From the NCBI RefSeq assembly GCF_022965805.1, contig NC_133116.1:7708601-7772600 (forward strand): a stretch of 64,000 bases of DNA. The letters run 5' to 3'. A model generated the notes under the pieces. The model was not told the DNA's origin, made no database searches, and saw nothing but the letters and a program-made list of their open reading frames with translations. The translations under genes were made by a program, and so were the position numbers. Within the stretch, counting starts at the first letter, position 1. Every line of letters begins with the position of its first letter. This document shows, one piece after another, positions 53,973 through 64,000 of the stretch. Origin of the DNA: Primulina eburnea (taxonomy: Eukaryota; Streptophyta; Magnoliopsida; Lamiales; Gesneriaceae).

Positions 53973-56720
53973 ATGGCAGCAACCACTTTCTTGAACGTAA
54001 ACAATAGCTGTGGCATCAAGAAAATCAACCAAGATTACTTACACCTTCCCAAAAGGCAAATAATTTTTGATACAATTCCATTTTTTTAAATTATTTTTGT
54101 TCATTATGCTGAATCATTCCCTTGATCTTTCAGGAATTTCTCAGTGTCATCGGCTGCTCCACAAGATTTGCATATGAAAAGATTTCCCCAGAGAATAGAT
54201 TCAAACAGGATTACATTCACGGGGGATGTGTTGAAATCTAGCGCAAAGCTAAACACAAGATTGGTGCTCAAGTGCAGAACAGAAGTCGCAGAAGTTGCAG
54301 ATTTGAATAATGCTCCGGTTGAAGAGATTAAAGTAGAGGAGGAAGAATTATCGAGAGCTACTTTATTATGGAGAGCCGCCAAAATACCTTTGTATTCTGT
54401 TGCTCTCGTTCCGGCAACTGTAAGTAACCCTTCGTGTTCATCACATATAGGACCCTTCGATCGGATATGAGTGATAGAACCCGAAATTAATTTAGCTGAA
54501 GAAGCTGACTAAATAAATTCTAGCGAGTGAAATTTAGGGTTTTTCAAGTAAAATGTATTCGAAAAAATTCATATCTTTGATGTATTTAATTATGGGACAC
54601 CCAAGATATAATGAAAAATGATGTGTGGAATAACAGGTGGCCTCGGCATTAGCTTTTTGGCAAACGGGACAGGCTGCGGTGGGCCGTTATTTCATGATCT
54701 TGGCCTCTTTCGTGATCGTCAATATTTGGATCAAATTGAGGTAAGACACGTGGGCTTGTATCTCATTAATTCAAGATTGTCTCCACCTTGTTGTGGTCTA
54801 AGTTTCTCTAAAAAAATTTGCATCCTCGATTAATTTTCTTCACTGGTTTTAATTTGTTTATGCAGCAACGACGTTTACGATTTCGACACCGGAGCAGATA
54901 AGAACAAGAAAGAATCTGTCGTCAATATCTTTGGCAGGTGAGGATCAAATTCTACCCGAGAAATCCTAAAAAAAAAAAAAAGCAAATTCGATTTTGTGAG
55001 AAATTATTATGGGAAAATGAAGGACTAATAGTTTCTTTCATCACTATGAAGCCGGAATGCCATAAACTATGCTGCTTGGACAATACTTGCCATCGGTTGT
55101 TCGGGCTTTACAGGGCTAGCGGTAGCTGCAAAAAGTGTTCGGGCTTTGATTTTGATAGCTGCTTCAGTGTTTTGCTTCTACATTTACCAGGTAAAAATAT
55201 ATATATCAGTTCGAACTAGTATTAGTTTGATCCGAGATTCAGGGGCGGATTTAGCGTAGGGCGAACGGGGGCCACAGCCCCCCCAAAAAATTTAAAAAAA
55301 AATTTTAGTGTATATTAATTTTTTTTAAACTTAATATATAAACATATATATATATACATGGCCCCCCAAAATGAATGATACGTCCATGTATCTCAGTGTG
55401 TTTGATCCGTACGATTTCGAAACCTGGTCCCTCTTTTTTTTTGGCTTAGCGACGGTTGTGACGAAAACCGTCGCAAAATCCGCGACGGTGTCTTATAACT
55501 GTCGCCATATAGCGACGGTTTTTGAGAAAACCGTCGCAAAATAAACTAAGCGGCCCCCCAGTGTCTAAATCCTATATCCGTCCCTGCCGAGATTGGAACG
55601 AGTATTTCGTGTTAGCCTTGAGGCCTATATATCGACTACTTGCATTAAACCAATGCATTAAACCAATGTTTGAATCGACGTTTTGCAGTGTCCACCCTAT
55701 CGTGTAGCTTACGACGGATTGGGAGAGCCAACTCTGTTCACCGGCTTCGGCCCCCTCGCAACCATCGGTTTTTATCTGCTTCATAGCTCCGCTAGGTGTG
55801 TTTTTCTCATCCATATATGTATATATATACATACATATATATATATATATATTATATGTATGTATGTATGTATGATGATGATGATTTATGAGTCAGTATG
55901 TAAAATCTAGTTAATCGTTGGCACTGATTTTGATCATAGGGGTCAGCTACCAATTACCAACACCGTTGTTTGGTCATCAATTCTGGTCGGTTACACGACA
56001 ACCTTGATCCTCTTCTGCAGTCATTTCCATCAGGTAATCCATCAATATATTATAAACAACATGTTATATTTTATATTACAAAGATATCCGAAATTCAGAA
56101 CATCTCTAAACTCGAGCTCGGATTCGAATCGTGCAGATTGAGGATGACAGGGCTGTTGGAAAAATGTCTCCTTTGGTGAGGCTGGGCACTAAAAAAGCAT
56201 CCAAAGTACTGCAATATGGTGTCGTGGGGCTTTATGCCCTCTTATTTGGTTTGGGGTATACCAACACCGTTCCTTTGGCTAGTGTGGTAAGCCCATTTCT
56301 TGGGATACTTGAATATATATAATTATCTCTTAACCCGATTCATTATTTTAATTGTTTTTATTTTATTTTTCAGATTTTTGGTTGTATGACATTGCCACTA
56401 GCAAATCTTCTACTCACCTTTGTCCAAAAGAACTACCAGGTAAAAAACTCATGATATATCAAACAAACAAAAAACAAAAATATATCATAAAACAATATCA
56501 TGGCAAGATCCAAGGCAAAAAATTTCATAAATTTACATATACAAAAATTCCATTTTCTAAACATAATTGTTTGTTTTGATATTGACAGAATAAGGTGAAA
56601 CTGTTCAAGACCAAGTACTTCTGCGTGGGGCTGCACACTTTGTTTGGTCTCGCTGTGTCAGCTGGACTGGTGCTTGCAAGAATATTGGCCAGACAACCGG
56701 CCATTCCTGTCGTACTTTAA
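53973..56720 (+). CDS. ABC4: 1,4-dihydroxy-2-naphthoate polyprenyl (phytyl) transferase, chloroplast
   Basis: Ten exons, which I placed by frame and splice sites: 53973-54055, 54134-54419, 54637-54740, 54866-54937, 55052-55190, 55689-55795, 55940-56033, 56137-56286, 56374-56439, 56589-56720. They join to 1233 nt, 410 residues. The protein is a UbiA-family membrane prenyltransferase of the MenA/ABC4 type, which attaches the phytyl chain to dihydroxynaphthoate in phylloquinone (vitamin K1) synthesis for photosystem I. Visible signs: Ser/Lys-rich transit peptide (about 1-60); conserved WRAAKIPLYSVALVP near 107-121; first Asp motif NDVYDFDTGADKNK (159-172); second motif DDRAVGKMSPLVRLGT (298-313); several hydrophobic helices. 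All introns are GT-AG except the first, which is GC-AG. Intron 5 contains an hAT MITE. No defect is seen. Confidence 0.93.
55240..55586. mobile_element. hAT-type MITE, copy 2, in ABC4 intron 5
   Basis: 347 bp, CAGGGGCGGAT...CGTCCCTG, flanked by a perfect 8-bp duplication CCGAGATT (55232-55239 and 55587-55594). Same family as 50817-51151. It makes up most of the 498-bp intron. Hairpin modules GCGACGGTT/AACCGTCGC-type lie at 55447-55540; this copy has one module more than copy 1. Confidence 0.92.
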
Positions 56721-57558
56721 CTTAATTTCCTTGTATTCGTAGTTTCTATTCGAGATCTGTGTGAGGCTTCCTTCAGGCAGAGCCCAACATATATATAATG
56801 ATAATCATAATCATCCAAGTTTAGATTTATTATTTGGGTTTATTATCTACTAATATAAATCCTGGCTGCAAATACTTTGAACAGTGTATCCTAAATAGTT
56901 TTTATATATTACCATTTTTTTAAGAGTAACAAAAATAAAAAAATCTAAGTTTGGTTTCCTGAAAAAATAATAATCTAAGTTTGGTTCGGTTTGATTATGG
57001 AATGATTTTTGGTTTCATTGGTGAAATCCTTGGACTGGGAGCAGGAATCCTACTCGCAGTACTCTGATTTCGTTGCATTACCGTTCTTCACGCTCTTTTT
57101 CCTGCGGTTCGATTTTTCGTCGAAATATTTTTTATCAAACCAAAATCAGCATGTATTTAAATGAAGTACGGGGATGGTCAAATAAAATTGTCTTAATTAA
57201 CTAAATTATCATAATAATGTTAAAATAAAATCACTAAACTTATTATAATTAAGTCAATTATCAATTGTGTTTTTGCTAATTTTTAATCATTTGCGGATTT
57301 TGTTTAAATTTCTTTTTTTTAGAATACATATTATAGATATTTAATTTTATATCAGAATGGATCATTTGTAAATTAATATTAATAATTTCATGTTCACTCA
57401 ATTAAATATATATAGTAAAAGACATATATAAATAAAATAATATGTAATACTCAGTTAAAAAATATCATATATAAAAATTTTAATTTTAAATTATCATTAT
57501 AATTCATATTTATTATAAATATTATCTTAATTAAAAAATTATAAAGATAATATCATAA
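56721..57558. other. ABC4 3' region and AT-rich intergenic DNA
   Basis: The 3' UTR probably ends within the first few hundred bases (AATGATAATC region near 56800), but no clear poly(A) signal stands out. No further gene is visible. Confidence 0.5.
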
Positions 57559-57801
57559 ATTTAAAACAAAAATAGAAAGTAATTTCATTTCTTTTATATT
57601 TATTATAAATATTATCTTACTGCCACTCTACAGAACCGTACACAAACTTCGTGCGGGACTAGTACTTTGCGTTTCTCATCTCATGGAAAACCCTTTTCGC
57701 TCCGCTTAGCCTTATCCCCCTCTAGGGGGATTTTAGTGATAGGTTCTATAGGAACTGGACGATCCTATAATTTAAAACAAAAATAGAAAGTAATTTCATT
57801 T
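57559..57801. other. Organelle-DNA patch between 32-bp direct duplications
   Basis: 57620-57766 is foreign to its AT-rich surroundings. Its right half, read plus, gives [21 protein letters not shown] in two short pieces matching the P-loop region of plastid Ycf2; its left half, read minus, contains GTGTACGGTTCTGTAGAGTGG next to CCGCACGAA, like domain V of an organellar group II intron. The block is flanked by ATTTAAAACAAAAATAGAAA... at 57559-57590 and 57770-57801, and a 24-bp local sequence (57506-57529) is copied again at 57596-57619, just before the insert. Confidence 0.8.
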
Positions 57802-58007
57802 TTTTTTAATTTATCATTAATTTCTCTTTATATAAATAAATTTGAAAGTAATCAAATTATATTGCAAATAAAATAAAATATTAGGAAAATTTGCAAAAAA
57901 ACATATAAAATCTACGTGCTCTCAATGTCCATTTTCATTGAAAAGTATCATAAGAAATATTACATTTTTTGACATGTTCTTAATGACACTTATAAAAAAT
58001 TGCAATG

Positions 58008-58350
58008 TAAGACCGAGTGCTTGCCGCTTTACCAAAAGCTATAGTTAGTGGTAATAGTGCAACTCAAATCTCTTAAACCGCACAGTAGCTCACCACGGTT
58101 CGATCGCTCTACCAAGCAGGGACAATTATTGCACCTAACAATCTCTCTCCTAATAATTGCACTCCTTGCCATCAATAAGAATCGAACCCGTGACCTTGGT
58201 TTTGATACCAATGTAGGACCGATTGTTTTCCGCTTTACAAAAAGTTATAGCTAGTGGTAATGGTGCAACTCAAATCTTTTAAACCGCACAGCAGCTCAAG
58301 CACCACGGTTCGATCGCTCTACCAAGCATGGACAATTATTGCAACCAACA
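58008..58350. repeat. Two-copy direct repeat, period about 205 bp
   Basis: Units of about 140 bp start near 58008 and 58212 (GCTTTACCAAAAGCTATAG, CAACTCAAATCT, AAACCGCACAG, GGTTCGATCGCTCTACC). The spacer holds AAGAATCGAACCCGTGACC, which on the minus strand reads GGTTCGATTCTT, close to a tRNA B box. It could be a tandem SINE or LTR-leader fragment. No tRNA fold is supported. Confidence 0.65.
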
Positions 58351-58788
58351 TGCAAGCTTCAGATATATACTGAGACATTAATTAATATCAAAATTTATGA
58401 AATTAAAAATAAAATAAAGTATCATATGAAATATTTTGTAATATTTGTTGTCAGTTCAACTAAATAATGAAATAAAGTTATTTTTTTATTTCCAATATCA
58501 ATCCTTAAATCAAAAAATTCAGAAGTCACCTAAATAAATAAATAAAACATTAATTAAATAACAGTCAGAAAAAAATAACTAAGTCAATTCAACTAAAATA
58601 ATGAAATAAAGTTATTCTCATTTTCAATCTCAATCCTTAAATCAGAAAATTGAAAAATCTCATAAATAAATAAATAAAACATTAATTAAATAACCATGAA
58701 AAAAATGTAACCAAGTAAATTCACAAAGTATACTCATATATTTTTAGGTATATTTTTAGTAAATATATTTCTGTCCTCTGTTGTTCAG
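58351..58788. other. AT-rich intergenic DNA with a local duplication
   Basis: Two related stretches (ATAATGAAATAAAGTTATT, TCAATCCTTAAATCA, AAATAAATAAAACATTAATTAAATAA) occur at about 58464-58560 and 58600-58692. No gene. Confidence 0.6.
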
Positions 58789-59632
58789 GTTGAAACTGAA
58801 GGCTCTCTATATGTATGCTGGTGGATTCTAGACATACTCCATCTTTGCTCTTAGGGAGACGAGGCAGTCTGACTTTTGGCTTTCTGCGGGTCACCATGTT
58901 GCAACTTGCATTCTCGTCGTATTTTGAGGTTACAAAAGCTCGACTTGGAAGTATGCTTAGCTGGAGGAAGAAAGCTTAAAAGAGTAGCTTAAAGCTGATT
59001 TATTTCTGAAAATAAATCTGGCTAGATATTGCTCTATCATATGAGAAATGGGATCTCAAATCTCAAATTGATAGCGTATTTGAGAGATGAAAAAAGCTTA
59101 ATCTAGTGGCTTTGAACAGAGGAAGACATTTATGTTTTTTGATAAACTGTAATATCATGTCCCGAATCGGACTATGAGACATGTAGTAATGGCATTGTAA
59201 GACAACGTATATGAATCCTCCAACAACTTGGGCTAACGTTTGGTAAAGAGATAATGGCTGCGTAGTATTATCGGTGCCTATCGTCTATTGCCTGGATATT
59301 ATCTGTCTGGATTGTGCATTTTGCAAGTGTATTGACAGCCTACCGGAAATAATAGCATCTAGTAGAACCAAGAAGCATTTTATTACGCTTTATGGGTAAA
59401 AATGAATTTCCTAGAAACTAATTCCCTGTGTCCTTTTTCGGCTTGTTTCAGGTTTGTACTTGTTGGTTCAATTGTTTTAGCAATTGATGATGCTAGTGAT
59501 GTGTTTCTTGAAGTGGGGAAGATGTCTAAAATATACAGTGGTGCGGAAGCACTTGCTAGCGTTTCATTTGTTCTTTTTGTCTTGTCGTGGATCCTACTTC
59601 GTCTCGTTTGCTACCCTTTCTGGAAACCACAA
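58789..59632 (+). pseudogene. LAG1/LOH-type ceramide synthase, partial pseudogene
   Basis: Two exon-like blocks remain. Block one (58789-58928, after a good acceptor GTTCAG) reads LKLKALYMYAGGF, a TAG stop (58828-58830), TYSIFAL, then RETRQSDFWLSAGHHVATCILVV: the TLC domain with the active-site HH pair, but with a small deletion before RETR and a shift near its end. Block two (59452-59632, acceptor TTTCAG) reads VGSIVLAIDDASDVFLEVGKM, where the family has HDASDVF, so one catalytic His is now Asp; an extra Ile follows in MSKIYSG. The family makes ceramides in the ER membrane. Upstream and downstream exons are missing. Non-functional remnant, homologous to the LOH1/LOH3 class by pattern. Confidence 0.82.
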
Positions 59633-60339
59633 GTGTCTCTGCATCAAATCTATTGTTTGCTTCAAAAAATTTGCCTAAATAAATCAACTTTTGACTATCC
59701 TATTTTTGTAAATATAAAAGCATTTGATATGTTTTCTTGATTACTGAAACTATATGATTTTCTATCCATTTGCTGATTCTTGGAACACCCAGCAGTGACA
59801 TGAACCCTTATTCTTTGCAGGTCATTTTTAACTGTTAATATTTATTTTTGGTTCGAGAAACATGAGCAACCAAAGCTTTATAATGATAAGAGGGTTGGTG
59901 AAAAGGCCATAAGCGAATAGAACCACGTAAGGGTAAAGATAAAATTAGTTTTATTTATAAATCTTGATTAAAGATTATATTCTACTCAAACTTATTTTGC
60001 ATCAATGATTTCTGTCATCTGTAACAAATATTAGTCGACTGAAATGTTTTTCTAGTTCGGTATTAAACATATTGAATCACTGGTTTTGGTGGTTGAGTTT
60101 TGATAGTGTGGATTTCTAGTGATCTATTTGAATCTATATTTTCACAATAGTATAATTTTTATTTTTATTTTTGTATAAAATTGTATTATGGCATGGGTGA
60201 CCGGATTCTTCCCCTTCGAATGCTTTTTCAAGCTTCCCGACTTACTTACCTCTTTATCAAATGCAAAAGTTAAAATTTATGGGTAGATGACGGTCAAATA
60301 CTGCTCGTCTTTGGAAAAAGAATCTCTAAGCCACGGTCG
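59633..60339. other. Intergenic DNA
   Basis: No supportable gene. If further ceramide synthase exons existed here, I cannot recognise them. Confidence 0.55.
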
Positions 60340-62546
60340 TGTTAGAGTAGATGCCCTGCAAGCCAACGGTTGGCTAAAGAATTTATTGACTCAAGTGAAA
60401 TAGACAGTCTTTATTTTAATATAATTTAACTTTTAATGGTTTCGTAATACTTTATCTGTATACCCATGCAAGCAGCATAGATAAAGTCCTTGATTATGCT
60501 TTAATACAAATGAATCGTAATTCGATGTTGAAACTCATTTGTAAACACTGCATATTCTAAATTCGTTCCTAGTCGATTCAGCCGCCTAAAACATGGATAA
60601 AGGTCGCTTGAGCTCGAGACTAGCATCTGTGATGTTGTGTACTGCGTTTCTTGGTAAGGGCATAGAGATGTCCAAACATACAGATGGGTAGTCATATGAT
60701 GATTATACCGAACAACCCTCCCTCGGACTTTTCAAGTGGTTATCATTCATCGAGAGGATAAGTCCGTGGTTATGATTGTACAACATTAGTCCTTACGACC
60801 CGGGACAACACTGAGGCTCTATATGCTAGGGCTGTGCTTTGACTCGTTTACCGGCTCCAGGAGAGTCATCACGTGGCGAGGTTGGGTACAATTGCGACAC
60901 ATATAGGAGCCAGTGCATTGTAGTCGGGGATTCACCGCTCACCTACGGGTGTGGATATCCTATGTGATCTAATGAAATAATAGTGCATGGAATCTCTGGC
61001 CAGAGTACGAGATGTACGTTAGAGAAGGAGTTCTCAAATAGTACACGCGATGCCACTATTATAGTTATCACATAGTTATCGAATTATTATGCAACCCTCG
61101 ATGAACCAATGGTTGCAGATTCGATCGGGATATATGAGATGAAAGGACCGTACTGTACGCTAATCATAATCGACTGGTTCTTGCAGGCACTATCAGTGAT
61201 ACCTAGGGGATCATGGGGCGATGCTACTAGACGCTCTTACCATGATCCGATGGGTGCAATCAGAAATGAGTTCTGACATTCTTGATCAAGGTGTTGATGA
61301 AAAGAATGGGGCTAACTAGGGTAAGCCCGAATAAAGGATTATGTCCTGAATCACAAAGAGTTGTGAACCCACGGCTAGCTGTATCCCTGAACCATTGAGG
61401 GTCACACAAGTACTGGATTGTTTGTTCCCGTTGAGAGAATAAATTCAAGGAGTTGAATTTATATTATAATATAGTAAATTCAAGGAGTTGAATTTATGAT
61501 AATTACATTTTGAGAAAATAAATTCAAGGAGTTGAATTTATTGATATAGTAAATTCAAGAAGTTGAATTATGAAATTTTGAGAGAATAAATTCAAGGAGT
61601 TGAATTTATAAAATTGATAATTTAATTTATTAAACTCAAAAGTTGGGTTTATTAAATATTAAATTTTGGAGGTGATAAATTCAAGGAGTTGAATTTATAA
61701 TTTAAATATTAAATTCAAATGTTGAATTTATAATTGATTTAATTTATTAAAGCTCAAATGTTGAGTTTATTAAATATTAAATTAAATATAGTGGAAAGTA
61801 TGTTTAATGGGCTTGTAGGAGTACAAGTCCAACATACTAAATAATTAAAGTTCTTAATGGATTTTGATTAATTAATTAAATTAGTTGGACTAGCCCAATT
61901 AATTAATCAAGCCCATTAATGTTAATTATGGTAATTAGGTTATTGAGTTTTCTTTGACCTAAAATGAGAGCCTCCACAAATTTGGATTGTGAGATTTTGA
62001 GAATCACAACCATAATCCTCCAAATATTTAGTTTACTTAATTAATTTAATTAATTAAGTAAATGATGATTAAAAAAAAGAAATAATGGGATTTCTTTATT
62101 ATAATGGGATATGATTTTCGAGACTTGGAATTCCCAAGATTTGAAAAAGACTCTCGGCTCTTCCCATGGACCTCTCGAAAATCTCTTCACAAAACAAGAA
62201 AAATTTGGCTTAGGAGATTGAGTCGAATTTTTCGTGTTCTATCTCAACGCAAAATCTCTTTCAATTTTCTAGTGCAAATTGGAAGAGGAACAAATCATCC
62301 AGTCGTGGACCTGATTAGAAGAAAGGAGTCTTTGAAGAAAGTTCGTAGGGATTCATCAAGAGCCAGATCTGTTATACCGGATCGGTTGGTGTCCAGTGAT
62401 TCATTCACAAAGGTATAATTTCTGACGCCCTATGAATGTTTTGTTAAAATCATACGAGCGCCCAAAGAAAATTATTTTGTTTTCAAAATAAATAAAATTT
62501 TTAAACTTCCGCTGCTTTTGGGCGCGTAGAAAACCGTGATACAACA
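60340..62546 (+). repeat. 5' LTR (2.2 kb) of a retroelement leaving the window
   Basis: TGTTAGAGTAGATGCC...ATACAACA, 2207 bp, followed at once by an initiator Met primer site. The middle (60500-61430) is of normal GC and non-coding; 61440-61766 is an array of AT-rich palindromes. The type resembles long copia or LARD LTRs. The target duplication (GGTCG would be the left copy) cannot be checked. Confidence 0.85.
61440..61766. repeat. AT-rich palindrome array in the LTR, about nine units
   Basis: Units like TAAATTCAA-GGAG-TTGAATTTA at about 61440, 61475, 61519, 61550, 61587 and 61676, and variants TAAACTCAAAAGTTGGGTTTA (one base over a palindrome half), TAAATTCAAATGTTGAATTTA-like and AAGCTCAAATGTTGAGTTTA-like near 61633, 61709 and 61750. 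Spacing is about 31-45 bp. Confidence 0.85.
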
Positions 62547-62547
62547 G

Positions 62548-62559
62548 TGGTATCAGAGC
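62548..62559 (+). promoter_or_regulatory. Primer binding site (initiator Met-tRNA)
   Basis: TGGTATCAGAGC one base after the LTR end. Confidence 0.9.
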
Positions 62560-62665
62560 CAGGTTTTCTGAATGGTATGATTTAAATTATATTGAATAAT
62601 TTGTTTCTAACCACACAAGAAAATTTTCAGAAATATTGATGCACCATAAAAATTAAATTTTTCGG

Positions 62666-62693
<28 letters not shown>
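62666..62693 (+). repeat. 28-base A run in the element leader
   Basis: An uninterrupted A homopolymer directly before the GC-rich hairpin block. Confidence 0.95.
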
Positions 62694-62697
<4 letters not shown>

Positions 62698-62702
62698 GCG
62701 AT

Positions 62703-62967
62703 CTGCCCGGAACTGTTCCGGGCAGACCCCGCGCAGGGCTGCGCGCGCAGCGCGCAGCGCCCTGCGCGCAGGAACGCGCAGCGCGCGCGCGCAGCGTGCG
62801 CGCGCAGAGCGGCGCAGCGTGCGGAACGTCCGCACGCTGTGCGCCGCCCCGCGCGGCGTACAACGCGGCGCAGCGTGCGGAGCGACCGCACGCTGCGCGC
62901 GGCGTTGCGCGCACCTGTGCGCGCCTGCGCGCACAGGTTGCTGCCACTGCCCGAAACGTTCGGGCAG
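62703..62967. repeat. Very GC-rich hairpin array in the element leader
   Basis: Consecutive near-perfect hairpins: 62703-62725 (arms CTGCCCGGAA/TTCCGGGCAG), a GCGCAGGGC...GCCCTGCGC pair (about 62731-62767), 62809-62847 (arms of about 18 bp, GCAGCGTGCGGA-type), 62862-62906 (about 18 bp, AACGC...GCGTT), 62913-62938 (arms ACCTGTGCGCGC/GCGCGCACAGGT) and 62947-62967 (CTGCCCGAA/TTCGGGCAG). The first and last hairpins are near-copies of each other and bracket the block. Long open frames on all strands here come from the absence of A and T and are not genes. Confidence 0.9.
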
Positions 62968-64000
62968 CGGGCGGGCAGCGGGGGCGACGACCCGGGATCG
63001 TCTCGGGAAGCGTGCAAAATTGATGGGCTTGAATTGTTTGGGCCCGGGGTGCAATTTTCTGATTTTTCAAAATTATGGGGAAAATTGATATTTTTGAAAT
63101 TGATTCAATTTTTTATTTTGGAAAATTAATTTTTGGAAAATTAATAATTTTCTTGTAAAATAAATAATTAGAATATGATTTTAATTATTTATGGTAAAAA
63201 TGAGTTTTATAAGAAATCAATTATTATTGATTTAATTGGAAATTAAATAAAAGAGTTTATTTAATTTATTAAATTCTTTAATAATTGTGGTGGTTAGTGA
63301 TAAAATTATTAGATATATGATTTATCAATTAATTAAATTGTTTAATTAAATTGATGTTAATATTTGATATTAAATGCATGAAGGATGATCGAGAGCCTTG
63401 ACCAATGTGTTAGGTGTATGTTAGGATATTTTACTGTTTTTATTCAATTTTATAATATTTGATATTATTAAAGTGGGCCTGGTTTATGGCCCGTTCCCAC
63501 CACCATGAGATGTATCCCTTATGTGCCATGGCTATTCAAATGTAATAATTAGAAATAGTGGGAGATCAAGACTGGAAGATGGTGGGCCCGATGATCAAGA
63601 TGAAGACATGTAAAATATTGGAAGCTTTTGTAATAAGTTGCATTTGCATCCCTGCATTCACCTAGGTTTGGACCTGGATCCATGTATGGCTCACATGGAT
63701 CTATTAGTGTTGGCAATCGATCATCCTTATTTATTGTTGAATGTCATATTATGATATATGTGATATATAGTAGTATGCATGTATGTATATTATTATATAA
63801 TATAGTTGCATGAATCCGGCAAACATACAAACTCGTGGCACGCGATTTTCAAATAAAATGATGAGACAAATTTTTTTAATTAAAATCCCTCATTTTGAAT
63901 ATGATTCAAAATTTATATCAAACCGAATAAGTAAAAATTAAAAGAGTTTAATTTTTCCTTGCCTTCCATCAACCGTGGTTGCATGTTGATCGCTACCCGC
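62968..64000 (+). other. Internal region of the last element, non-coding so far
   Basis: AT-rich, no Gag frame within 1.4 kb of the primer site. That length of non-coding leader suggests a LARD-type or otherwise gag-less element, or a gag that starts beyond the window. Confidence 0.55.

Noticed and set aside
54144..54470. ORF of 108 codons as a stand-alone gene
   Set aside because: It is exon 2 of ABC4 read through into intron 2; the spliced model gives a complete known protein.
58170..58200. tRNA gene suggested by a GGTTCGA motif
   Set aside because: No cloverleaf, acceptor stem or A box at the right spacing could be found.
62607..63129. Overlapping Arg/Ala-rich open frames on both strands
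   Set aside because: They exist because the GC-rich hairpin block contains almost no A or T for stop codons. No domain, no conserved start.

Overview
The window is nuclear DNA of a flowering plant, almost certainly a eudicot. The evidence is AT-rich intergenic sequence, dense nested LTR retrotransposons of the plant clades (Tork-like and other copia, Tekay-type chromovirus, Athila), initiator-Met and Asp tRNA primer sites, hAT MITEs, a TRIM, a piece of plastid ycf2, and one intron-rich chloroplast-targeted gene. The TE families have an asterid/Lamiales flavour, but I cannot fix the species.

Layout. 1-2907: 5' part of a minus-strand copia element (gag, primer site, LTR). 3166-6362: two solo LTRs of one family in opposite orientation. 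6.7-10.0 kb: AT-rich intergenic DNA with three tandem-repeat blocks and two Helitron-like units. 10038-13771: a chromovirus-type Ty3 element collapsed by internal deletion and a fold-back rearrangement. 16822-29695: a complete-length, mutationally dead Athila element with an extra ORF behind pol. 31499-34965: a deletion-derivative Tork-like copia element that kept one reading frame. 36364-45165: a full-length Tekay-type chromovirus with a few disabling mutations. 45-50 kb: a cluster of a ~175-bp inverted-repeat element, with a possible Tat-type LTR. 50.8-52.4 kb: an hAT MITE and a TRIM. 53973-56720: the only intact gene, a ten-exon ABC4/MenA-type prenyltransferase for phylloquinone synthesis, with a second hAT MITE in intron 5. 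57.5-57.8 kb: organellar DNA patched into the chromosome. 58.8-59.6 kb: a LAG1-type ceramide synthase pseudogene. 60340-64000: a 2.2-kb LTR and the leader of another retroelement that leaves the window.

Nine insertions are supported by target-site duplications: solo LTR A (TCGTG/TCATG), solo LTR B (TATTA), truncated Ty3 (TTAAG), Athila (GTAAC), Tork (CATAT), Tekay (ACGGG), two hAT MITEs (8 bp each) and the TRIM (GATAC/AATAC).

The strongest unexplained signal is a shared architectural habit. Several unrelated elements here carry arrays of short palindromic hairpin modules with family-specific sequence: ACACGGACC/GGTCCGTGT in Athila, GGCGCCCGGGCGGT/ACCGCCCGAGCGCC in two chromoviruses, GCGACGGTT/AACCGTCGC in hAT MITEs, five very GC-rich hairpins in the leader of the last element, and AT-rich palindromes in its LTR. 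Module number differs between the two LTRs of one element, so the arrays keep changing after insertion. I found no coding system of a new type.
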